DNA of 7,552 nt, taken from an uncultured Parabacteroides sp. GTDB taxonomy: Bacteria > Bacteroidota > Bacteroidia > Bacteroidales > Tannerellaceae. Location: contig USAD01000135.1 in assembly GCA_900552415.1 (NCBI GenBank), positions 1 to 7,552 of the forward strand. Reading direction: 5' to 3'. The position numbers and the translations under genes were made by a program. Position 1 is the stretch's first letter; each line of letters starts with the position of its first letter. Below are positions 1 to 6,798 of the stretch, piece after piece. The notes below the pieces were generated by a model, which had not been told where the DNA came from, searched no databases, and saw only the letters and a list, made by a program, of their open reading frames with translations.

Positions 1-2
1 TG

Positions 3-854
3 GCGCCCTCATCAAGTCACTTGCCCGAGCCTTTCCGCGAGGCGATCCGGACGGGGAAGACGGTCGTGCGCTACGACGGTCGGGGTTTGTCGGGTGATTG
101 GGCAATCGACGTTACCCGCATCGACCTTCGTGGGCGGGAAAGCTTGGTTGTCAGCTTGAAGGATATCCATTCCGCTCTCGAAAGTAATGAAATGGAGGCC
201 TGGAGGAAATTGATTCGTGTCCTGACACACGAGATCATGAACTCCATCACGCCTATCATCTCTTTATCAGAAACCTTGAGCGCCCGTTGTCAGGATCCGG
301 AAGGACATTTGAATCCCGATCACGTCCGGCAGGGGTTGGGCATCATCCATCGTCGGAGCAAAGGACTGCTGGAGTTCGTGGAGAATTACAGGCGACTGAC
401 GAGGATTGCCGCTCCGGCAAAGGGGCGAATAATGGTGGCAGAGTTCTTCTCGGATCTGCGGCGCCTGTGCCCGGAGCCATATGTCCATTTCCGGCAACCG
501 GATGATAACCTGATTTGGTGGGCTGACCGGGCTCAGATGGAGCAGGTCTTCCTGAATCTGTTGAAGAATGCCCGTGAGGCTTGTGCGGATAGCGACAACC
601 CGAGGATCGAGGTCGAGGCACATAGTTTGAGCGACGAGTTACTCTTCTCCGTGAGTGATAATGGTGTTGGCATTTTGCCCGAGGTGATCGAGCGACTCTT
701 CATTCCTTTCTTCACGACCAAACCCTCCGGATCCGGAATAGGCTTGAGTATTTGCAAGCAGATCGTCGTTTCGCATGGCGGGCGAATCTCTGTCGAATCG
801 GTTGTTGGAAAGGGCAGCCGTTTTATCTTGCGCTTCCCGAAAATCTCGGGATGA
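3..854 (+). CDS. Sensor histidine kinase, NtrY-type, C-terminal part (5' end outside window)
   Basis: This is the catalytic end of a two-component sensor kinase, which autophosphorylates on histidine and passes the phosphate to a response regulator. The frame stays open to the left edge (visible residues begin APSSSHLPEPF), so the TTG at 21 is not a credible start and the gene begins upstream. Numbering from that TTG codon, residues 1-55 resemble the end of a PAS-like or linker segment. The H-box is LTHEIMNSITP with phospho-acceptor His70 (codon 228-230). The N-box is NLLKNAREA (179-187), the G1 box DNGVGI (213-218), the F-box FIPFFTTK (227-234) and the G2 box GSGIGLSI (237-244). All the residues needed for activity appear intact. 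The HEIMNSITP H-box is typical of NtrY-like kinases, which in Bacteroidetes often pair with a sigma-54-dependent NtrC-type regulator; that partner would lie left of the window. The sensed signal cannot be read from this fragment. The stop is TGA at 852-854, and the gene converges on the minus-strand cluster. Confidence 0.93.
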   Translation, partial: APSSSHLPEPFREAIRTGKTVVRYDGRGLSGDWAIDVTRIDLRGRESLVVSLKDIHSALESNEMEAWRKLIRVLTHEIMNSITPIISLSETLSARCQDPEGHLNPDHVRQGLGIIHRRSKGLLEFVENYRRLTRIAAPAKGRIMVAEFFSDLRRLCPEPYVHFRQPDDNLIWWADRAQMEQVFLNLLKNAREACADSDNPRIEVEAHSLSDELLFSVSDNGVGILPEVIERLFIPFFTTKPSGSGIGLSICKQIVVSHGGRISVESVVGKGSRFILRFPKISG

Positions 855-900
855 GCCTCATGAGATAGACGAGAATTTCTATACCCATATTTAAGTCCAT

Positions 901-950
901 TTTTAGTTTCACTGCAGTGAAAATCCAAATACACTGCAGTGGAACTAAAA
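901..950. terminator. Probable bidirectional terminator: 19-bp inverted repeat between convergent genes
   Basis: The left arm TTTTAGTTTCACTGCAGTG (901-919) pairs with the right arm CACTGCAGTGGAACTAAAA (932-950) across a 12-base loop. Of 19 positions, 18 are Watson-Crick. The exception (909/942) is a G-U wobble in the plus transcript and an A/C mismatch in the minus transcript, so the hairpin is slightly stronger for the plus-strand kinase mRNA. The repeat lies 46 bases past the kinase stop and 22 bases past the stop of the last minus-strand gene, as expected of a shared terminator. The A/T-rich ends of the arms place a short U run at the 3' foot only in the form of the paired AAAA/UUUU; neither strand has a classic long U-tract after the stem. 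A protein-binding or repeat-element role is therefore also possible. The terminator role is inferred from structure and position. Confidence 0.6.
907..941. repeat. Two copies of the palindrome CACTGCAGTG, 22 bases apart
   Basis: Inside the large inverted repeat, each arm contains its own palindrome. The left one is a perfect 16-base palindrome, TTTCACTGCAGTGAAA (907-922). The right one is a perfect 10-base palindrome, CACTGCAGTG (932-941). The two cores are centred 22 bases apart, about two turns of B-DNA. The sequence can therefore fold either as one long hairpin or as two small ones. Such symmetry is compatible with a dispersed intergenic palindrome family or with paired sites for a dimeric protein. 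The sequence alone does not decide between these and simple termination. Confidence 0.7.
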
Positions 951-972
951 TTATACTGTTATGCGTTTCCCG

Positions 973-2151
973 TCAACCGAAGATGAAATTGAAAAGTCTC
1001 TCGCCTTGGGCTTGGTTGGAATAGGTCGGGAATAAGGACTCTTTCCGAACCTGGATCGCCTGTTTGCTGAATGGGCGTCTCATGAGCTGTTCACAAGCCT
1101 GGACCATTTCCGATGGGGTGTTGGCAATAATACAAAGAGGCTCGGTCTCCGGTTCCTTGTCTGTCATTTTGCCCGCTTGAGCACAATAAGGTTCGAGTCC
1201 GCTACCTGCCAGCATCAGGGGATTAACTAGGATATGCCTTCCCGCAAAGAGGCTGTTGAGAAGCTTCAATTTCAGTCCCGTATCCTGGAAGGTGATCAGC
1301 GTATTGATTTGCGCCTCACGGATCAGTTCTTCCATGCGATGTTTATCGGGATTCGCCTCGACACGTATGTTGGGATAGGGCGCGGCGACTCGTATTAGTT
1401 TCTTGGAGGGATTCATTCCGGCGATGACGCATGTGTAAGGCAACTTGCGGAAGACCTCACGGATCAAGAAAAGAGCGGCCTTCTCATTCTCCTCGACCGA
1501 TAGTTTCCCGTGATAGAGAATGAACTCTGAGGCGCCTTCTCGGCATCGGATCTCGTTGTTCTCATGAAAACAGGGGATGAATTCGATCGGTTTGTCGGGG
1601 AATTGAGTACGCAGATAGGCCTGGTCGGCACGGGAGACCGCGACCACCAGGTCCGCATGGCGGACAACCGTTTGATAACGGAAAAAGCGCCAGGCCTCAA
1701 TCCTGTAGAAAAGGGTCCGGATAAGATGGCGGGTCGACTGGGCGAGATAACGATAGTAATCGTGCTCGATGTTGCATTCGCGATAGATCTTTTTCCGTCC
1801 CTTGAGTCGGGGATCAGCCATATAGTAACAGCAATGCAACCCCTCGAACAGGATGGGATAGTCGTTCTCGAGAAGACGTTCCATCAACTTTGGCTCCTTC
1901 CGGCTCACGACGTTGTAGGGAAGAAGGCTCATGTTGGCGAGCAGTCCCGTGTGGCGCTTATAATAATAGACCTTCTCGCAAATCTCCTCCAATTCGGGCG
2001 CCTCGGGGCGCTCGTATTCGAAACAGTGGAGGATAAGGCGTACACCAAGACGTTTCAGTGCCTTGAGTTTATAATAGATATCGATGATCCCGCCATAATT
2101 CGGCGGATAAGGAATGTTGAGCGAGACAACATTCAGGAAATGGTCATCCAT
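973..2151 (-). CDS. Glycosyltransferase B, GT4-like (GT-B fold), last gene of the cluster
   Basis: This 392-residue protein is predicted to transfer a sugar from a nucleotide-sugar donor to a glycan or lipid-linked acceptor at the cytoplasmic face of the membrane. The N-terminal Rossmann half opens with a beta strand and a glycine loop, VVSLNIPYPPNYGG (8-21), as in GT4 enzymes. The segment ADLVVAVSRAD (166-176) is the usual end of the N-terminal domain. The C-terminal half starts near FILYHGKLSVEENEKA (210-225) and carries LKLLNSLFAGRHIL (295-308), at the position of the donor-binding helix. There Asn299 stands where GT4 enzymes usually have a glutamate of the E-x7-E motif. No signal peptide or membrane segment is apparent. 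ATG at 2149-2151 gives an 8-base overlap (ATGGATGA) with the upstream glycosyltransferase, suggesting translational coupling. The donor and acceptor sugars are unknown. The family call is strong; the specific activity cannot be given. Confidence 0.85.
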   Translation of the reverse strand: MDDHFLNVVSLNIPYPPNYGGIIDIYYKLKALKRLGVRLILHCFEYERPEAPELEEICEKVYYYKRHTGLLANMSLLPYNVVSRKEPKLMERLLENDYPILFEGLHCCYYMADPRLKGRKKIYRECNIEHDYYRYLAQSTRHLIRTLFYRIEAWRFFRYQTVVRHADLVVAVSRADQAYLRTQFPDKPIEFIPCFHENNEIRCREGASEFILYHGKLSVEENEKAALFLIREVFRKLPYTCVIAGMNPSKKLIRVAAPYPNIRVEANPDKHRMEELIREAQINTLITFQDTGLKLKLLNSLFAGRHILVNPLMLAGSGLEPYCAQAGKMTDKEPETEPLCIIANTPSEMVQACEQLMRRPFSKQAIQVRKESLFPTYSNQAQGERLFNFIFG

Positions 2152-3427
2152 GATGATATTGGTTTAGTTGGTTGAATAGATTCATGAATTGTTCCGCCTG
2201 GCTTTTTCTCGAGAAGCGTTTGATCGCTTCCCGATCAGGCTCAATCCGTGTATAGCCATGTTCCTGCCAGTATTGGTATTGCTCGAGGATGAAGCGGTAG
2301 GCGGTATTGGCGTCACGGGCCGCTACGCCAGAGCGTGTCTCTTGGATTGTCCGCTCCAGATAACTCTCGTCGCTACGGACGCAGAGCAAGGGGCGTTCTG
2401 TCGCCAAGGCCTCGAACAGCTTTGTCGTCATGATCCCTTTAGGACCATTCTCGTCCGCCTTGTTGGCCAGCTGGATCGAGATAGAGCTTTGCCAGAGGAC
2501 TTGTGGCACCTGATCGGCCGGGACGTAGTCGCGATAGTCCATGAAGCGAGCGATATCAAAGCGACCGGCCTCCTCTTGGAGAATCTCCCGTGAAGCCTGG
2601 TCGACGTACCAGACGATACGGAATTTATCCGGGGTGATTTTCCGCTCGTTCCATAAACGGTCGACCGCCTCGAACAATGGTCGGGGATCACGGATAGCCA
2701 GACTGAGCAATCGTCCGGTATAGGTCATGTTTAACCGTTCTGTCTTCTCAATCTTTGGATAGAAGATCTCCGGGTCGTAACCATTATAGATCAGGGAGAC
2801 ATTCGAATTGATTTTGGCCAGCTGCTCGACATGCCAAGGCGAGACAGTCGTCACGTGATTGGCCTGACGTAGAGCCTTGTTGCGGCTCTTCAGCAGATGG
2901 CTCCTGTATATCCTGGTAATCCATCGGTCAATGAAGGGTAGCGTATGAAACGGGCGAGAGATAAATTCATCGGAAGCATATTGCTCGATGATGTCGCGGT
3001 GATCGGCGATCAGGGGAAGATGGAATTCCCGGGCCATCATGAGGGCGACGGGCAGGGGAAATGTTCGGTAGGTGCTGCTCAGCACACCGATGAAACCGCC
3101 TTCGCGCAATCGCTCACGAGCGACACGGGCCATCTTTTTGCTTTTGTATTGGAACAGCAAGTCGGCGGTGAAGACGGCAAGCCACTCCAGGCGTCGGATT
3201 AGCTTTCCTCGGTGAGCGTTAGGGAAATAATGGACATAATGGGTTTCGATCCCATCTGTCAGGAAGGCAAATGTCTGGTCGTCGATCCATTCGGTAACGA
3301 CAACCGGACTCCAACCCGCTTGTCGCATATATTTACATAGATAGCCCATCCGGGGACCAAAAGCCGGAGGGAACATATCGCACACGATAAGAACCTTTTT
3401 GTTTGTCATGTCGTGGAAATGATTCAT
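2144..3427 (-). CDS. Glycosyltransferase A, GT4-like (group 1)
   Basis: This is a 427-residue GT-B fold glycosyltransferase, expected to act in the cytoplasm on a surface-glycan precursor. The N-terminal domain begins KKVLIVCDMFPPAFGPRMGYL (10-30), a Rossmann strand and glycine loop. ADHRDII (141-147) and HVTTVSPWHVEQL (191-203) are typical of the family, and the first domain ends at IYNGYDPEIF (213-222), the hallmark 'NG(V/Y)D..F' turn. The C-terminal domain starts at MTYTGRL (234-240) and contains KGIMTTKLFEALATERPLL (330-348). This carries Glu339, the second glutamate of the GT4 E-x7-E motif, with Gly331 at the first position; that variant occurs in WbuB-like subfamilies. A second in-frame ATG at 3407-3409 (MTNKKVL) would remove six residues and places the start just before the first beta strand, so it is a credible alternative. 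The gene follows the deacetylase-like gene by 15 bases and overlaps the next glycosyltransferase by 8. Substrates are unknown. Confidence 0.87.
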   Translation of the reverse strand: MNHFHDMTNKKVLIVCDMFPPAFGPRMGYLCKYMRQAGWSPVVVTEWIDDQTFAFLTDGIETHYVHYFPNAHRGKLIRRLEWLAVFTADLLFQYKSKKMARVARERLREGGFIGVLSSTYRTFPLPVALMMAREFHLPLIADHRDIIEQYASDEFISRPFHTLPFIDRWITRIYRSHLLKSRNKALRQANHVTTVSPWHVEQLAKINSNVSLIYNGYDPEIFYPKIEKTERLNMTYTGRLLSLAIRDPRPLFEAVDRLWNERKITPDKFRIVWYVDQASREILQEEAGRFDIARFMDYRDYVPADQVPQVLWQSSISIQLANKADENGPKGIMTTKLFEALATERPLLCVRSDESYLERTIQETRSGVAARDANTAYRFILEQYQYWQEHGYTRIEPDREAIKRFSRKSQAEQFMNLFNQLNQYHHG

Positions 3428-3442
3428 TCGTTTTCTGGTTGT

Positions 3443-4765
3443 TTATTCATTGTCGCCGATGATCCGGATGAGTTCCTCATAAAATTCCCGATGCCATTCG
3501 TTGACGGGGCGTGGACCAGGCGTATTGGCCACGCTGTTGTTGTGCCAAAGCAAGACCAACTCTCCGTTCACACGCTTCGCTTGGGTGATGAGTCGTGAGC
3601 AGTAGATGAGCGCCTCGTTGTAGGTCAATCCCATGTAGCGTGGATCGTTCAAGCTTCGATCCATGATCGTTAATGGATGGAGTGTCAACGACGAGAGTCG
3701 TCTGTTCTCAGGGTTGATCCAGCGGACAGGCCGTGCGGTTCCCAGGCGGAAACCTGCCACGTCGGCGTAACCCATCGTAAAATCGTCCGTAAATCCTTCT
3801 CGTTCCAGCCAATCCAGATCTTCCGGCTCGCGAGATGCCAGGAAATGGTGACGATTGAACCGAACGGGTGTTCCGAGATACTTCTCAAGTGTCGCCTTTT
3901 CCGCTCCAATCAGAGAGGGTTCCATTCCGGCGTCGTAACTGCTGTGAAGGCCGATCTGGTAATGAGCCCTTCTTGATTCGGCAATCAGCGTCCGGATATC
4001 TTTTGCCCAAAGAGAGTAATGCGGTTTATCCTCCTGGCTTTTTCCGCCAGCCTTGAGAAAAAGGAGCGTCTCACAACGGCCGTCACCGAAGGAACGCTTG
4101 AGAATGTCGGCATGACGCGATAGCCAGGGTAAGGTGTAATAGGGATCTTCCGTCAAGGGGCCCTTAAAGATTTGCCAGGCCTTGGCAGGCCCACAACCTT
4201 TCAGGCTCTCGCGGACCAGGCTTCTGAGGCTTCGACAGAAAAAGGGTATGTCGATGTCGTGAGTCAGCCAGATCTTGAGGATCTTGGGATCAAACTCCTC
4301 GATTTGCTCCAGTCCGCTTTGGCGCAGCCAATCTCTCAGCAATCGTCCATATTCGTCAACGATCGGACGGTCGATGAAGCCGGCCCGATAGGGAAGGGAC
4401 TCCTTTCCGGGAAAACGGCCATGGGTGTCGCGGATGTCGCGACGACGAATCTCCTCATAGCGAGTCAACAGGAAATAGGCGCTCGCTATGATATCAGCCT
4501 TGACAAGCAGCGTGTCCTCAACCCATTCGACTGAGGGCTCGCCAAAAAGAAGCGGGACTCCCGCTATTTCAGCCAAGGGTAATTGAGGCATCGAGCGTTC
4601 TGTTCCATAAATGCCCTCATTGAAGAATCCCGATGGTTGAATAACCACCCGATAACGTCCGAAAGCGAGCGGATCGTTGGTGTAACCCACATAGCGTGAG
4701 AGTCCGGGCTCGTGTTCCTCGCCAATGAGGAAGCGGATAAGATATGTGATAATGTCTTCTGTCAT
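3443..4765 (-). CDS. Polysaccharide deacetylase-like (CE4/NodB-fold) protein with N-terminal extension
   Basis: A 440-residue protein in two parts. Residues 1 to about 160 form an N-terminal domain of unknown function (possibly the region classed as DUF7033). About 163-440 is a NodB-like TIM-barrel domain, of the type that removes acetyl groups from N-acetyl sugars in a metal-dependent reaction. Counterparts of the CE4 motifs can be placed as follows: motif 1 THDID (168-172, aspartates 170 and 172), motif 2 GLHSSYDA (272-279, His274), motif 3 RFNRHHF (302-308), a motif-4 region TDDFTMGYADVAGFR (326-340) and motif 5 LHP (362-364). Motif 2 lacks the second histidine of the classical H-(S/T)-x-x-H, with Asp278 in its place; His305 or His306 might substitute. 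Deacetylase activity is thus plausible but unproven. There is no signal peptide, so it probably works on a cytoplasmic glycan precursor. ATG at 4763-4765 lies 15 bases after the FemAB-like gene. Two glycosyltransferases follow. Confidence 0.82.
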   Translation of the reverse strand: MTEDIITYLIRFLIGEEHEPGLSRYVGYTNDPLAFGRYRVVIQPSGFFNEGIYGTERSMPQLPLAEIAGVPLLFGEPSVEWVEDTLLVKADIIASAYFLLTRYEEIRRRDIRDTHGRFPGKESLPYRAGFIDRPIVDEYGRLLRDWLRQSGLEQIEEFDPKILKIWLTHDIDIPFFCRSLRSLVRESLKGCGPAKAWQIFKGPLTEDPYYTLPWLSRHADILKRSFGDGRCETLLFLKAGGKSQEDKPHYSLWAKDIRTLIAESRRAHYQIGLHSSYDAGMEPSLIGAEKATLEKYLGTPVRFNRHHFLASREPEDLDWLEREGFTDDFTMGYADVAGFRLGTARPVRWINPENRRLSSLTLHPLTIMDRSLNDPRYMGLTYNEALIYCSRLITQAKRVNGELVLLWHNNSVANTPGPRPVNEWHREFYEELIRIIGDNE

Positions 4766-4780
4766 TTTCCTTTTTGTGTC

Positions 4781-5752
4781 TTATGCCTTGAGATAATCCC
4801 TGACAAGTTTCATCCGGATTTTGAGCGGCAAGCTTAACCGGCCACGGCTGATCTGGAAATAGGGTGTTTGGATCGCCCCAAATTCACGGAAGAAACGTTC
4901 TACGCCAGGCTGCATGGAGCCTTCGAGATCGAAAGCGCGACCTTGTTGGACCGATTGCTGGATCAGGTTCCAGAGCAGCAGGCTTTGGGCGCCACTTTCC
5001 CGGCCATGCGTATTGCTTCCACCCGCGATGTAATAGGTCTGCTTGTTGGTCCAGGTGATGAAGGCGGCCGAGAGAATTGATCCGGCCTCGTCCCGACAAG
5101 CCCAGAGGTCACCCTGGCCATGCTGTCGGCAAGCCTCTATCAGGCGGGGCAATGTCTGTTGTTGGTAGGTTGACAAGCGCTCGCCTTGGCGATCGAACGT
5201 GATCGTTTGCAGGCGCATGAACTCATCGATGGAGATGTGACTTTCCGCTTGTGCCTGGAAACGCTTTTCCGCCTTCGTGATGTTGCGCCGGATGTTCGCG
5301 CTCATGTTCGCGTAGAGCTCTTCCGTAGTCGTGTCCGCGGGGATGATATAGGTATAGCGGGTGGTTTGCCGGAAACCTGCCCAATAGAAAGGCAGCCAGT
5401 CCGTAAGCTCGTGATGGCAATTGTGGGCCAGATAGCTTGTCGATGGCAATCGCCGGATGAGTTCCGTGAGAATGGCTTGTTGTCTGCCCAGCCGGGTCGT
5501 GTATTTCATGTCGGCGGGGAAAGGCTCGATCCAAGGGCCTAGGGTTTGCGTGAAGGGCGGCATGATAGCGACCTCACGAATAGGAAGATAAAGGGGCAGC
5601 GCCGCTATCGCTTGCCCCTTTTTCCCTTCCAGGAGGATGGCCTCCCAATGTCTTTCGCCGCATACGGTGTCGAGCCACCAATCCTGCATATAGATCGGCA
5701 GTTCGTCGCGCCGTTCGCGGCAAAGCGTTCGGTATTTATCCTTGTCGTCCAC
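4781..5752 (-). CDS. FemAB/GNAT-like acyltransferase (Acetyltransf_6 type), probable GTG start
   Basis: A predicted 323-residue GNAT-superfamily protein of the FemAB-like kind. Such proteins transfer an amino-acyl or acyl group to an amine on a peptidoglycan or glycan precursor. Numbering from the GTG, the N-terminal sub-domain includes IYMQDWWLDTVCG (20-32). The basic segment NIRRNITKAEK (153-163) is the most diagnostic part, typical of FemAB-like proteins. The second sub-domain holds YIAGGSN (241-247) and FDLEGSMQPGVERFFREFG (274-292), both characteristic of this Bacteroidetes family. There is no signal peptide. The frame is open back to an ATG at 5825-5827, but that start would overlap recA by 70 bases and its extra residues look like recA shadow. 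GTG at 5750-5752, five bases past the recA stop, is preferred; an ATA overlapping the recA TAA is another possibility. The neighbouring deacetylase and glycosyltransferases suggest glycan decoration rather than cross-bridge formation. The exact substrate is unknown. Confidence 0.8.
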   Translation of the reverse strand: MDDKDKYRTLCRERRDELPIYMQDWWLDTVCGERHWEAILLEGKKGQAIAALPLYLPIREVAIMPPFTQTLGPWIEPFPADMKYTTRLGRQQAILTELIRRLPSTSYLAHNCHHELTDWLPFYWAGFRQTTRYTYIIPADTTTEELYANMSANIRRNITKAEKRFQAQAESHISIDEFMRLQTITFDRQGERLSTYQQQTLPRLIEACRQHGQGDLWACRDEAGSILSAAFITWTNKQTYYIAGGSNTHGRESGAQSLLLWNLIQQSVQQGRAFDLEGSMQPGVERFFREFGAIQTPYFQISRGRLSLPLKIRMKLVRDYLKA

Positions 5753-5757
5753 CCGGA

Positions 5758-6789
5758 TTATCCTTTTAAAGCCTCGAAGATTTTCTCCGCCAACTCGTCC
5801 GCCAGTTCGGGATTGTCGCTGATGCACTGTTTAGCGGCATCGCGTCCTTGTCCCAATTTCGCGTCGTTATAGCTATACCATGAGCCACTCTTCTTGATGA
5901 TGTTGAGCTCTGTGCCCAGGTCGATGATCTCGCCGCTTCGTGAGATGCCCTCGCCAAACATGATGTCGAACTCTGCCTTGCGGAATGGAGGCGCTACCTT
6001 GTTCTTTACGACTTTGACGCGAACCTGGTTACCCTTCACCTCGTCACCATCCTTCAATTGGCTGATCCGGCGGATATCCAATCGTACGGAAGCATAGAAT
6101 TTCAGGGCGTTACCGCCGGTTGTCGTCTCGGGATTGCCAAACATCACGCCAATCTTGTCGCGCAACTGGTTGATGAAGATACAGGTGGTGTTGGTCTTGT
6201 TGATCGCCGCCGTGAGTTTTCTCAAGGCTTGTGACATCAGGCGGGCCTGCAAACCCATCTTGCTGTCGCCCATATCGCCCTCAAGCTCCGCTTTCGGGGT
6301 TAAGGCTGCGACTGAGTCGATCACGACGATATCGACTGCCGACGAGCGGATCAGCTGTTCAGCGATCTCAAGGGCTTGCTCGCCACTATCGGGTTGTGAG
6401 ATCCAGAGATTCTCGACATCAACACCCAGTTTCTCCGCATAGAAACGGTCGAAAGCATGCTCGGCGTCAATGAAGGCGGCAATGCCACCCAATTTCTGGG
6501 CCTCGGCGATCGCATGGATTGCCAATGTTGTCTTTCCGGATGATTCCGGACCATAGATTTCTACGATACGGCCACGCGGATAACCGCCCACGCCCAAAGC
6601 GGCGTTAAGGGCGATGGAACCAGTTGGGATCACATCGATGTTCTCGACGCTCTCGTCTCCCAGTTTCATGATCGAGCCTTTGCCATAATTCTTCTCGATC
6701 TTCTCCATTGCGGCGCGCAACGCCTTCAGCTTATCCGGGTTGACTGCCGGTTTCTCGTTTTCTTCGAACAAATTGTCTTCTTTTGCCAT
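5758..6789 (-). CDS. recA: Recombinase RecA
   Basis: RecA, the ATP-dependent strand-exchange protein, coats single-stranded DNA, performs homologous recombination and repair, and in many bacteria activates LexA cleavage. The 343-residue protein is full length for Bacteroidetes. It has the Walker A loop GPESSGKT (80-87), the Walker B strand VVIDS (155-159), the L1 region [16 protein letters not shown] (170-185), the ATP-sensing [10 protein letters not shown] (205-214) and the DNA-binding L2 loop [14 protein letters not shown] (218-231). The C-terminal domain ends in [11 protein letters not shown] and lacks the long acidic tail of the E. coli protein. All the expected catalytic residues are present. 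ATG at 6787-6789 is the first sensible start, and only 9 bases separate it from the bcp stop. That leaves no room for a separate promoter in the gap, so recA is probably transcribed from further upstream, or from inside bcp. I see no SOS-type operator in the gap. Confidence 0.99.
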   Translation of the reverse strand: MAKEDNLFEENEKPAVNPDKLKALRAAMEKIEKNYGKGSIMKLGDESVENIDVIPTGSIALNAALGVGGYPRGRIVEIYGPESSGKTTLAIHAIAEAQKLGGIAAFIDAEHAFDRFYAEKLGVDVENLWISQPDSGEQALEIAEQLIRSSAVDIVVIDSVAALTPKAELEGDMGDSKMGLQARLMSQALRKLTAAINKTNTTCIFINQLRDKIGVMFGNPETTTGGNALKFYASVRLDIRRISQLKDGDEVKGNQVRVKVVKNKVAPPFRKAEFDIMFGEGISRSGEIIDLGTELNIIKKSGSWYSYNDAKLGQGRDAAKQCISDNPELADELAEKIFEALKG

Positions 6790-6798
6790 ATAACTTTA

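Noticed and set aside
843..866. Small interrupted inverted repeat (ATCTC/GAGAT with ATGA/TCAT) spanning the kinase stop codon
   Set aside because: It has only 9 pairs, a three-base bulge and a three-base loop, with no U-tract. It could arise by chance, and the repeat at 901-950 is a far better terminator candidate.
267..934. Minus-strand open frames of 92-133 codons opposite the histidine kinase
   Set aside because: They lie opposite conserved kinase motifs and show no protein-like features; one also runs through the palindromic region.
1564..2175. 203-codon open frame on the plus strand opposite glycosyltransferase B
   Set aside because: It lies fully antisense to a well-supported gene and has no recognisable motifs. 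Its composition looks like the complement of biased codons. It is a shadow frame.
4172..4534. 120-codon plus-strand frame opposite the deacetylase-like gene
   Set aside because: It is antisense to conserved residues of the deacetylase-like protein and has no recognisable domain. I treat it as a shadow.
5753..5827. Extension of the FemAB-like protein to the ATG at 5825-5827
   Set aside because: It would overlap recA by 70 bases, and the added residues ([14 protein letters not shown]...) are arginine/glycine-rich shadow sequence unlike the family N-terminus.
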